A stretch of 15,805 nt of DNA, taken from positions 17,739 to 33,543 of the forward strand of contig DIEE01000052.1 in assembly GCA_002418465.1 (NCBI GenBank), read 5' to 3'. The position numbers and the translations under genes are program-made. The notes below the pieces were generated by a model. It was given only the letters and a program-made list of their open reading frames with translations, made no database searches and was not told the origin of the DNA. This document shows, in pieces, positions 6,896 through 13,059 of this stretch (position 1 is its first letter; the number at the start of each line of letters is the position of its first letter). The stretch is from Pseudomonas sp. UBA5782 (GTDB lineage: Bacteria > Pseudomonadota > Gammaproteobacteria > Pseudomonadales > Pseudomonadaceae).

Positions 6896-6952
6896 GTAGG
6901 GGCGAACTTGTTCGCCTGCCTCGGGCTGCAAGGCGAACAAGTTCGCCCCTAC
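6896..6952. repeat. Perfect 22-bp inverted repeat (intergenic element) between convergent genes
   Basis: The left arm 6896-6917 (begins GTAGGGGCGAACTTG) and right arm 6931-6952 (ends GTTCGCCCCTAC) are exact reverse complements over 22 bp, with a 13-bp loop. The right arm is shared, over 21 bases, with 1524-1544. The element sits between convergent puuD and the glutaredoxin-like gene and could terminate both. Its outer CTA (6949-6951) is, on the - strand, the TAG stop codon of the glutaredoxin-like gene. Confidence 0.85.
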
Positions 6953-7185
6953 AAGAGAAACCCGGCGATCTGATCGGCATCGAAGGGCCAGTTCAGCTCA
7001 TCGCCGGTGTCGCAACGGCGCAGGACCGGAATGGAAAGCCCGTACCTGTCGACCCAATCCTCGCGCTCGGCGATATCGATCAGCTCGACCAGCAGCCCGT
7101 GTTCGACGAACGGCATCAGTATCTCTTCCGCCACCTCGCACAGATGGCAGCCCAAAGTCCCCAGAAGCTGGCACTCCGGAACCAT
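6949..7185 (-). CDS. Small glutaredoxin-like protein (DUF836 family)
   Basis: 78 residues. Seen: a thioredoxin-fold beginning QLLGTLGCHLCEVAEEIL with the redox motif C13-H-L-C16, then VELIDIAERED and the cis-proline strand YGLSIPVLR. This matches the DUF836/glutaredoxin-like family (pattern LYGTxGCHLC), small cytoplasmic proteins of unknown redox partner. The start ATG at 7185 is supported by GGGAGGT on the - strand (complement of 7191-7197), 5 bp upstream; an in-frame upstream start at 7224 is less likely. The C-terminus is short (ending GFLL), and its TAG stop lies inside the inverted repeat, so the end of the protein may have been trimmed by that element. Convergent with puuD. Confidence 0.85.
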   Translation of the reverse strand: MVPECQLLGTLGCHLCEVAEEILMPFVEHGLLVELIDIAEREDWVDRYGLSIPVLRRCDTGDELNWPFDADQIAGFLL

Positions 7186-7369
7186 TTCACACCTCCCGCC
7201 AATGATCTCGCCGCAGTCTAACACCGGCTGTCCAAGCGGCCTGCCGGGCTGCTAGGATTCGATCCGCACATGGAACAGTGGCGCGCTTAGAATTCGGGGG
7301 AGGACGTTGGTTCCCTGTCTGGATCTCTTTCCCGGGTCGCCGTGGCCCTTTGGTAAGACCGGACAAGCC

Positions 7370-7379
7370 GACTAAAGTC
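7370..7379 (+). promoter_or_regulatory. Dyad GACTAAAGTC upstream of the porin gene
   Basis: GACT and AGTC are inverted around AA, about 95 bp before the porin start. A possible -35 TTGATA follows at 7388-7393 but no convincing -10 is seen at the right distance. The element may bind a regulator of porin expression; which one is not recognised. The rest of 7186-7472 shows no gene. Confidence 0.25.
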
Positions 7380-7472
7380 TAAGCGCCTTGATAGTTACTA
7401 CATGTTTTATTTCATCGCGCCGTAACCGGTCGGTCAGGAATCGACCAGCATCTACTCGAGGAGACAACAATA

Positions 7473-8861
7473 ATGAGCAGCACCCCACTTGCCCGCGCTA
7501 TCGCTCTCGCAGCCCTGGGCGCCAGCATCGCAGTGCCCTCCCTGGCCCAGGCCGAATTCCTGAAGGACAGCAAGGCCAGCATTGGTTTGCGCAACTTCTA
7601 TTACAACAACGATAACCATGACAGTGGCGCCACCGTCCAAGACGAAAAAGACTGGGCCCAGGCGTTTCGTTTCGACTACATCTCCGGCTTCACCGAAGGC
7701 ACCGTGGGTTTCGGCCTGGACGTAACCGGGAACCTGGCGGTGAAACTCGATGGCGGCCAAGGCAACCACCCGAACAACAGCAGCTTCATGCCCAGCGACA
7801 CCGACGGCGGTGGCAAGGACAACTGGAGCCATGCGGGCGCCAACGCCAAGCTGCGCCTGTCCAAGACCGAACTCCGCGCAGGCAATGCCCTGCAGCCGAT
7901 GCTGCCGGTGGTGCTGACCAACGATTCCCGCGTCATGTCGCAACTCTATGACGGCGGCATGCTGACCTCGAAAGAGTTCGACGATTTCACCCTGACCGCC
8001 GGCCAGCTCGGCCATGTGATCGGCCGCGCCTCGGACAACTGGACCTCGCTGTCCGTCGCGGGCGGCACCCGGGGTAGCAACCAGTTCCGCTTCGCCGGTG
8101 GCGACTGGAAGGTCAACAAAGAGCTGACCCTGCAGTACTACTACGCCAACCTGGAAAACTACTACAACCAGCACTTCGCCGGCCTGACCCACGTATATCC
8201 GATCAACGACAACCAGTCGTTCAAGACCGATCTGCGCTACTTCAAGTCCAGCGACGACGGCAAGAATGGCGAGCCGGGTTATGCCTTCAGCAACAACGGT
8301 GGTTATGCCAAGAATGCAGGTGAAGTAGATAACACCACCTGGAGCGCCATGTTCACCTACAGCCTGGGCGGACATGCACTGATGCTCGGCCACCAGCGCG
8401 TATCGGATGACGGCGGTTTCGTCTGGCTGAACCAGGGTGGCGTGAACGACGGCAACGGCCGTCCGGAAGGCAACGCGGGTTCCGACTTCTACCTGTTCAC
8501 CAACGCCGTGGTGAACCAGTTCGCCCGTGCGGGTGAGCAGTCTACCTTTGGCCAGTACAGCTACGACTTCGCCAAGGTAGGTATCCCGGGTCTGAAGGCA
8601 TCGATTGCCTACATCAGCGGCGACAACATCAAAGATGACCCAGCGCGGAACACCCCTGGGGTCACCGGCTTCGACGGTATAGGCGGCGATCACAAAGAGT
8701 GGGAACGCGACGAGCGCATCGACTACGTGTTCCAGGAAGGCGCGCTTAAAGGCTTCGGCGTCACCCTGCGTCACGGCGCCTATCGTGGCTATGCTGGTGC
8801 AGCCAACGCCGACACCGACCAGACCCGCCTGATCTTCAACTACACCCTGCAACTGATGTAA
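7473..8861 (+). CDS. OprD-family outer-membrane porin
   Basis: 462 residues, within the range of OprD/Occ porins. Seen: an N-terminal signal peptide (basic R8, hydrophobic core, cleavage expected after SLAQA at residue 27), then a mature chain rich in alternating beta strands and aromatic girdles. Family blocks include DSKASIGLRNFYYNND, SGFTEGTVGFGLDVTG, KTELRAGNALQPMLPVVLTNDSR, GRASDNWTSLS and the final strand RLIFNYTLQLM. OprD-type proteins form 18-stranded monomeric channels for small carboxylates, amino acids or related nutrients; the specific substrate is not predictable here. The start ATG has GAGGAG at 7458-7463, 9 bp upstream. Codon choice is slightly less GC-extreme than its neighbours, as usual for abundant membrane proteins. 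A strong terminator follows, so it is monocistronic. Proximity to the urate operon hints at, but does not prove, purine or allantoin uptake. Confidence 0.93.
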   Translation: MSSTPLARAIALAALGASIAVPSLAQAEFLKDSKASIGLRNFYYNNDNHDSGATVQDEKDWAQAFRFDYISGFTEGTVGFGLDVTGNLAVKLDGGQGNHPNNSSFMPSDTDGGGKDNWSHAGANAKLRLSKTELRAGNALQPMLPVVLTNDSRVMSQLYDGGMLTSKEFDDFTLTAGQLGHVIGRASDNWTSLSVAGGTRGSNQFRFAGGDWKVNKELTLQYYYANLENYYNQHFAGLTHVYPINDNQSFKTDLRYFKSSDDGKNGEPGYAFSNNGGYAKNAGEVDNTTWSAMFTYSLGGHALMLGHQRVSDDGGFVWLNQGGVNDGNGRPEGNAGSDFYLFTNAVVNQFARAGEQSTFGQYSYDFAKVGIPGLKASIAYISGDNIKDDPARNTPGVTGFDGIGGDHKEWERDERIDYVFQEGALKGFGVTLRHGAYRGYAGAANADTDQTRLIFNYTLQLM

Positions 8862-8875
8862 TCGGCCGCAGAAAG

Positions 8876-8903
8876 AAGCCCGCCTCACGGCGGGCTTTTT
8901 TTT
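8876..8903 (+). terminator. Rho-independent terminator of the porin gene
   Basis: Stem AAGCCCGCC (8876-8884) / GGCGGGCTT (8889-8897) with a TCAC loop, running into eight T residues (8896-8903). It lies 14 bp after the porin stop. Confidence 0.93.
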
Positions 8904-8949
8904 GTCTGCGGGAAAACAGCTCGAAGACTTCCGGCATGACAAAGCGGCG

Positions 8950-8955
8950 CATAAT
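8950..8955 (+). promoter_or_regulatory. Possible -10 box for the DUF883 gene cluster
   Basis: CATAAT matches the sigma-70 -10 consensus at five of six positions, but the expected -35 region (around 8926-8932, ACTTCC) is poor. If used, the transcript would have a leader of about 150 nt before the GTG at 9116, in which I see no other signal. Confidence 0.25.
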
Positions 8956-9115
8956 CCTCACTATCGTCGTGAGCGCACTGCAGACCGCTCCTGCGCAGGG
9001 CAGCCGGGTGCGGATGCGCACCAGGATGGCCCAGCGTCGAAGGGGAACCTTGCCCGTGGCAGGGGCTCGAACGATGGAGACACTCAACAGCGGCGAAAGC
9101 CCCAAGGAGATTGAC

Positions 9116-9499
9116 GTGGCCGTACAAGACACCCTGAACCCTTCCGTTAACGACGAACTGGACCCCCTCGCGCAGATCGACGTGCCCGAGCACAAGCGCA
9201 ACCTGCGCGATGCCCAGGAAGCGCTGGCCGCCGAGTTCCAGACCCTGATCGCCGATACCGAGCGCCTGATGCACCACACCAAAGAAGTCGCCGGCGCCCA
9301 GGCGGAAGAGCTGCGTTTCAAGATCAACGAGAACATCACCCGCGCCAAGGGCATGCTCAAGGAGCGCGAGGTCATCTACCGCGACAAGGGCAAGGCCGCT
9401 CTCGAAACGACCGAGGAATACGTGCACCTGCACCCGTGGCAGTCGATCGGTATCGCGGCAGGGGTTGGCTTCCTGCTTGGCCTGATCAGCCGCCGCTAA
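9116..9499 (+). CDS. DUF883 family protein (YqjD/ElaB-like, C-terminal membrane anchor)
   Basis: 127 residues from the GTG at 9116, which has an excellent AAGGAGA (9104-9110) 5 bp upstream. In-frame ATGs at 9074 and 8936 would give longer forms, but lack good ribosome binding sites and add sequence unlike the family. Seen: a charged, alanine-rich amphipathic helical region (about 28-100, likely coiled coil) followed by HPWQSIGIAAGVGFLLGLISRR, the hallmark DUF883 end with a glycine-rich membrane helix and terminal RR. Known for E. coli YqjD and ElaB: inner-membrane proteins induced in stationary phase that associate with ribosomes or protect membranes. It is followed after 9 bp by a holin-type gene, the same order as yqjD-yqjE. 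Confidence 0.85.
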   Translation: MAVQDTLNPSVNDELDPLAQIDVPEHKRNLRDAQEALAAEFQTLIADTERLMHHTKEVAGAQAEELRFKINENITRAKGMLKEREVIYRDKGKAALETTEEYVHLHPWQSIGIAAGVGFLLGLISRR

Positions 9500-9508
9500 G
9501 GAGAATCC

Positions 9509-9889
9509 ATGGACGCTTCGCCATCGGATAACGCCCCCAAGCCTTCGCTGAAGAAGCTTGGCGGAGCGTTCGTCGGACTCATGCAGGGCCACCTGGAACT
9601 GATCGGGATCGAGCTTCAGGAAGAGAAATCGAGAACCTTCCAGCTGTTCATCTTTTCCGGACTCAGCCTGTTCTTCGGCCTGCTGGTGATGATCGGCATC
9701 TCGGCGGCAATTCTGATCGGCTTCTGGGACAGCTACCGGCTCGCCGCCATCATCGGCCTCTGCGTCGTGTATGGTCTGGGCCTGATCATCTGCGTGCTGA
9801 GGGCGATCCGTCTTGCCGAAGTGGCCAGCGTGCCGTTCCAGGCCACGGTCGAGGAACTGGCGCGCAATCGGGAGCGACTTCTGCCATGA
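9509..9889 (+). CDS. Phage-holin-3_6-like membrane protein (YqjE-like)
   Basis: 126 residues. Seen: a cytoplasmic N-terminus with LKKLGGAFVGLMQGHLELIGIELQEEKSR, then two long hydrophobic helices (about 45-72 and 77-98) and a basic or acidic tail EVASVPFQATVEELARNRERLLP. This matches the holin superfamily III / YqjE group, which despite the name are housekeeping bacterial membrane proteins usually paired with DUF883 genes, not lysis proteins. AAGGAG (9498-9503) overlaps the preceding stop and lies 5 bp before the ATG. The stop overlaps the next start (ATGA), so all three genes are likely one translationally linked unit. Confidence 0.85.
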   Translation: MDASPSDNAPKPSLKKLGGAFVGLMQGHLELIGIELQEEKSRTFQLFIFSGLSLFFGLLVMIGISAAILIGFWDSYRLAAIIGLCVVYGLGLIICVLRAIRLAEVASVPFQATVEELARNRERLLP

Positions 9890-10221
9890 GCAGCCTTTCC
9901 AGTTCCACCCGCCGGGCGATGCGCAAGGACCTGGTCCGCCTGCGCATGGAAATGCACCGGCAGCAGCTGCTCTACCACTCGCAGCCGCTGTCGCACCCTT
10001 TCCAGCAGGCGAAGCAGTTCATGTCTGCGCGCAGCTCCGCGTCGGCGAGCAAGACACCGCTGGTGATCGGCGCGGGAATCGTACTCACGCTGTTCGGTAA
10101 ACGCCTGGGCATGCTGGGCAAGATCGCGCGACTCGGGCTGGCTGTCTATCCGCTGGTCAAAGCCTTCAGCAGCGTCGAGAAAAAGACTGTGGTCGTCGAG
10201 CGTCCGGTAGTGCGACGTTAA
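9886..10221 (+). CDS. Uncharacterised small membrane-associated protein (YqjK-like by position)
   Basis: 111 residues, no domain recognised with confidence. Seen: a strongly basic, methionine- and glutamine-rich N-terminal helix (TRRAMRKDLVRLRMEMHRQQ, 8-27), a Ser/Ala linker (about 47-56), a hydrophobic stretch PLVIGAGIVLTLFG (58-71), a second amphipathic to hydrophobic segment (74-95) and a basic tail ending VVERPVVRR. It overlaps the holin-like gene by 4 bp. The position after yqjD- and yqjE-like genes and the layout (basic N-terminus, then hydrophobic region) recall E. coli YqjK, but sequence similarity is not evident by eye. It is a probable inner-membrane partner of the other two; function unknown. 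Confidence 0.75.
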   Translation: MSSLSSSTRRAMRKDLVRLRMEMHRQQLLYHSQPLSHPFQQAKQFMSARSSASASKTPLVIGAGIVLTLFGKRLGMLGKIARLGLAVYPLVKAFSSVEKKTVVVERPVVRR

Positions 10222-10254
10222 GAACGCGGCCGGCGCTGCGCTGGCCGCATTCTT
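10220..10254 (+). terminator. Terminator-like hairpin after the DUF883 cluster
   Basis: AAGAA (10220-10224) pairs with TTCTT (10250-10254), and GCGGCC (10226-10231) with GGCCGC (10243-10248), with an inner GCG/CGC around a CTG loop. One C-A mismatch separates the two stems. The hairpin overlaps the preceding stop codon and its 3' side is mildly T-rich. Confidence 0.6.
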
Positions 10255-10336
10255 GCAAAACAGTCGGAAACAATTCGGCCATATTTCGTTACCATGCCTT
10301 TGAATTGTCTCCATTTCTCAGATCAAGGATGCGTCC

Positions 10337-11497
10337 GTGATAAACGGGCAAGCAGTCGCATTTTTCCAACCGTTCATAGACACCGCCACGGGCCTGATCG
10401 CCGGTGTCGAAGCGCTCGGCCGGTTGCGCCAGGAAGACGGTACCGCGCTGTCGGTCGGTCCCCTCTTCGTTGACCCGAAAGTCTCCCCCAGCGCGTTGCG
10501 CCGACTCGACCGCGAGATACGCGACAACGCCCTTAGTCGTCTGGACGAAGTGCCGGCGGACTGGTTCCTCAGCATCAACATTTCGCCGCGCTGGATCAGC
10601 CGGCTGCGCCCCAGCCAGCCGCTGCCCAGCCTCAAGCAGCTGCGTGCGCGCGGCATTCCGCCGGAGCGCATCGTCTTCGAGATCACCGAACTGGGCGGCG
10701 CCAGCCTGCGCCTGCCGGACGTGGTGCGGCGCTATCGCGAAGCCGGCGCACGCATCGCCATCGACGACTTCGGCGCAGGCTACTCGCAGCTGGATCGCGT
10801 ACTCGCCCTGCAGCCGGACATCCTCAAGCTCGACATGCGTCTGTTCCAGGAAGCCGCGCGCGGCGGGCCGAGTGGCGAGGTGGTCAAGGCGCTGGCGCAG
10901 ATGGCCGAGAAGACCGGCTGCTGGATCATCGCCGAGGGCGTCGAGACCGAAGCCGAGCTGGATTTCGCCCTGGAATGTGGCGCCCGCTACGTGCAGGGCT
11001 ATCTGTTCGCCAAGCCGGAAGAGAACTTCTTCCCTTCGGATGCCTTCGTCGAACGCTTCGCCGCGCTGCGCGACCACTACGTGCAGCGCAAGCTGGCCGA
11101 GCGCGCGCGCCTGGTGGCGCTGCGTCAGCAACTCACGCAACTGATGAGCACGCTGCGCGTCCTCGCCGCGGAAGGCTTCCCCTGCGCCATTCCGGCGCCC
11201 ACCGAGTATCCCTGGCTGCTGCGGGTCTACGAATGCGACCGTCACGGCACCCAGGTCAGCCCCAACCTGGAATGGCGCAACGGCGCCTGGCACGAGGACG
11301 ATCGCTACCTGAACCACAACTGGTCGTGGCGCCCGTACTTCTACCAGTTGCTCGCCGAAGGCTGGGAAGAGCGCCGGCTGACGCTGTCCAGCACCTACCG
11401 CGACGCCACCACCAACCAGTACTGCCTGACCGCCGGGCTGTTCATCGACAACGGCAAGCGCCTGCTGCTGGTGGACATCGACGCCGCCGGACTCTGA
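10337..11497 (+). CDS. EAL-domain cyclic-di-GMP phosphodiesterase with C-terminal Cache/PAS-like region
   Basis: 386 residues from a GTG with AAGGAT at 10325-10330, 6 bp upstream. The EAL domain comes first (about 4-240), and all catalytic landmarks are visible: E25 in EALGR, N81 in NISPR, E115/E118 in FEITE, D143-D144 in the loop-6 motif DDFGAGYS, K164 in LKLD, E200 in AEGVE and Q220 in QGYLF. It should therefore hydrolyse c-di-GMP to pGpG. A charged helix (about 241-275) links to a C-terminal domain (about 285-386) containing YPWLLRVYECDRHGTQVSPN, RPYFYQLLAEGW and SSTYRDATTNQYCLTAGLF, resembling a Cache/PAS-type sensor. The EAL-then-sensor order recalls Bacillus YkuI. No signal peptide or transmembrane helix is seen, so it is probably cytoplasmic. 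Flanked by hairpins on both sides and likely monocistronic. Confidence 0.92.
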   Translation: MINGQAVAFFQPFIDTATGLIAGVEALGRLRQEDGTALSVGPLFVDPKVSPSALRRLDREIRDNALSRLDEVPADWFLSINISPRWISRLRPSQPLPSLKQLRARGIPPERIVFEITELGGASLRLPDVVRRYREAGARIAIDDFGAGYSQLDRVLALQPDILKLDMRLFQEAARGGPSGEVVKALAQMAEKTGCWIIAEGVETEAELDFALECGARYVQGYLFAKPEENFFPSDAFVERFAALRDHYVQRKLAERARLVALRQQLTQLMSTLRVLAAEGFPCAIPAPTEYPWLLRVYECDRHGTQVSPNLEWRNGAWHEDDRYLNHNWSWRPYFYQLLAEGWEERRLTLSSTYRDATTNQYCLTAGLFIDNGKRLLLVDIDAAGL

Positions 11498-11509
11498 TCG
11501 CTCCTGCAA

Positions 11510-11537
11510 CCGGGCCGACCGTAGCCGGTCGGCCCGG
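11510..11537 (+). terminator. Perfect 12-bp GC hairpin after the EAL gene
   Basis: CCGGGCCGACCG (11510-11521) and CGGTCGGCCCGG (11526-11537) pair perfectly around TAGC, 12 bp after the EAL stop. Only CTTGAAT follows, so the U-tract is poor, but the stem is very stable. Confidence 0.6.
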
Positions 11538-11599
11538 CTTGAATAGGCCGCCCGTAACCGGGAAGCTAGCCATCCATTCATCGAAGATGAGTACCCGCT

Positions 11600-12931
11600 T
11601 TGGATTGGCAGACCCTGCTCACCCGCGAACGCCTCGGCAAGTCCCTGCAAAGCAGCGAAGAGCTCGGACGCAGCCCCTTCCACAAGGACCACGACCGGAT
11701 CATCTTCTCCGGCGCCTTCCGCCGCCTGGGGCGCAAGACCCAGGTCCACCCGGTCACCAGCAACGACCATATCCATACCCGCCTGACCCACTCGCTGGAG
11801 GTCAGCTGCGTCGGCCGCTCGCTGGGCATGCGTGCCGGCGAGGTGCTGCGCGACGAGCTGCCGGACTGGTGCGACCCCGCCGACCTGGGAATGATCGTAC
11901 AGTCGGCCTGCCTGGCTCACGACATCGGCAATCCACCGTTCGGCCACTCCGGCGAGGACGCCATCCGCCACTGGTTCCTGCAGGCCGCCGGGCGCGGCTG
12001 GCTGGACGACATGAGCGAGGTCGAGCGCGCCGACTTCCTCAATTTCGAGGGCAACGCCCAGGGTTTCCGCGTGCTCACCCAGCTGGAATACCACCAGTTC
12101 GACGGCGGCACGCGGCTCACCTACGCCACCCTCGGCACCTACCTCAAATACCCCTGGACCTCGCGCCACGCGCAGTCGCCGGGCTACAAGAAGCACAAGT
12201 TCGGCTGCTACCAGAGCGAGCTGCCGCTGCTCGAGCAGATCGCCGCCAAGCTCGGCCTGCCGCTGCTCGAGGAGCAGCGCTGGGCGCGTCATCCGCTGGT
12301 CTACCTGATGGAGGCGGCGGACGACATCTGCTACGCGCTGATCGATCTGGAAGACGGCCTGGAGATGGAGCTGCTCGACTACAGCGAGGTCGAGGAACTG
12401 CTGCTCGACCTGGTCGAAGGCGACGTGCCGGAAACCTACCGCCAGCTCGGGCCGAAGGACTCGCGCCGGCGCAAGCTGGCGATCCTGCGCGGCAAGGCCA
12501 TCGAGCACCTGACCAACGCCGCGGCCCAGGCTTTCGTCGAACAGCAAAGCGCCCTGCTTGCCGGTAACCTGCACGGCGATCTGGTCGAGCACATGCAGGG
12601 CGCGGCGAAGCACTGCGTGCTGTGCGCCAAGGCCATCGCGCGGGAAAGGATCTTCCAGGACAAACGCAAGACGCTGCATGAGATCGGCGCCTACACGACC
12701 CTGGAAATCCTCCTCAACGCCTTCTGCGGCGCGGCGCTGGAACAGCACGGCGGGCGCACGCCGTCGTTCAAGCACCAGCGGATTCTCGACCTGCTCGGCA
12801 ACAGCGCCCCGCGCCCCGACGGCTCGCTGCACCACTCGTTCCTGCGCATGATCGACTTCATCGCCGGGATGACCGACAGCTACGCCAGCGAAATGGCGCG
12901 GGAAATGACCGGCCGCTCGGCGCCGGTCTGA
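11600..12931 (+). CDS. dgt: dNTP triphosphohydrolase (dGTPase family, HD domain)
   Basis: 443 residues. It cleaves dGTP (or other dNTPs) to the nucleoside and triphosphate, a route of nucleotide pool control and salvage in the cytoplasm. Seen: the N-terminal ELGRSPFHKDHDRIIFSGAFRRLGRKTQV typical of the family, then the HD metal site: H64 in RLTHSLEVS, H107-D108 in LAHDIGNPPFGHSGED, and the later aspartate in AADDICYALIDLEDG. The start is TTG at 11600, giving MDWQTLLTRERLGK, which matches my memory of the Pseudomonas orthologue's start and length; an ATG 13 bp upstream (11587) is in another frame. Only a weak purine-rich stretch (GAAGATGAG) precedes it. It is shorter than E. coli Dgt (about 505 residues), as is usual in pseudomonads. 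Confidence 0.94.
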   Translation: MDWQTLLTRERLGKSLQSSEELGRSPFHKDHDRIIFSGAFRRLGRKTQVHPVTSNDHIHTRLTHSLEVSCVGRSLGMRAGEVLRDELPDWCDPADLGMIVQSACLAHDIGNPPFGHSGEDAIRHWFLQAAGRGWLDDMSEVERADFLNFEGNAQGFRVLTQLEYHQFDGGTRLTYATLGTYLKYPWTSRHAQSPGYKKHKFGCYQSELPLLEQIAAKLGLPLLEEQRWARHPLVYLMEAADDICYALIDLEDGLEMELLDYSEVEELLLDLVEGDVPETYRQLGPKDSRRRKLAILRGKAIEHLTNAAAQAFVEQQSALLAGNLHGDLVEHMQGAAKHCVLCAKAIARERIFQDKRKTLHEIGAYTTLEILLNAFCGAALEQHGGRTPSFKHQRILDLLGNSAPRPDGSLHHSFLRMIDFIAGMTDSYASEMAREMTGRSAPV

Positions 12932-13012
12932 ACGCGGACAGGGCCGGAGGGAACGACAGCGACACGCCATCAGTCTATGAGCGCTGATGCGCCGAAAGGC
13001 CACAACAACAAA

Positions 13013-13034
13013 GCCGCGCCCTTCGACGCGCGGC
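13013..13034 (-). terminator. Hairpin between dgt and the FUSC gene
   Basis: GCCGCGC (13013-13019) pairs with GCGCGGC (13028-13034) around an 8-bp loop. The T-rich side (TTTGTTGTTGTGG) is on the - strand, so as a terminator it would stop leftward transcription, for which no gene is seen. It may instead lie in the leader of the FUSC gene. Confidence 0.25.
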
Positions 13035-13059
13035 AGCCTGAACGGGGAAACCGGCACCG

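Noticed and set aside
7452..8942. - strand open frame opposite the porin
   Set aside because: It mirrors the porin codon by codon and the porin has a signal peptide, ribosome site and terminator.
9509..9889. Considered whether the holin-like gene marks a prophage
   Set aside because: No lysis, structural or integrase genes are nearby, and the holin-3_6/YqjE family with DUF883 is a normal chromosomal pair.
10975..12567. + strand 530-codon frame overlapping the EAL gene and dgt
   Set aside because: Proline/arginine-rich out-of-frame reading of both genes, crossing the hairpin between them.
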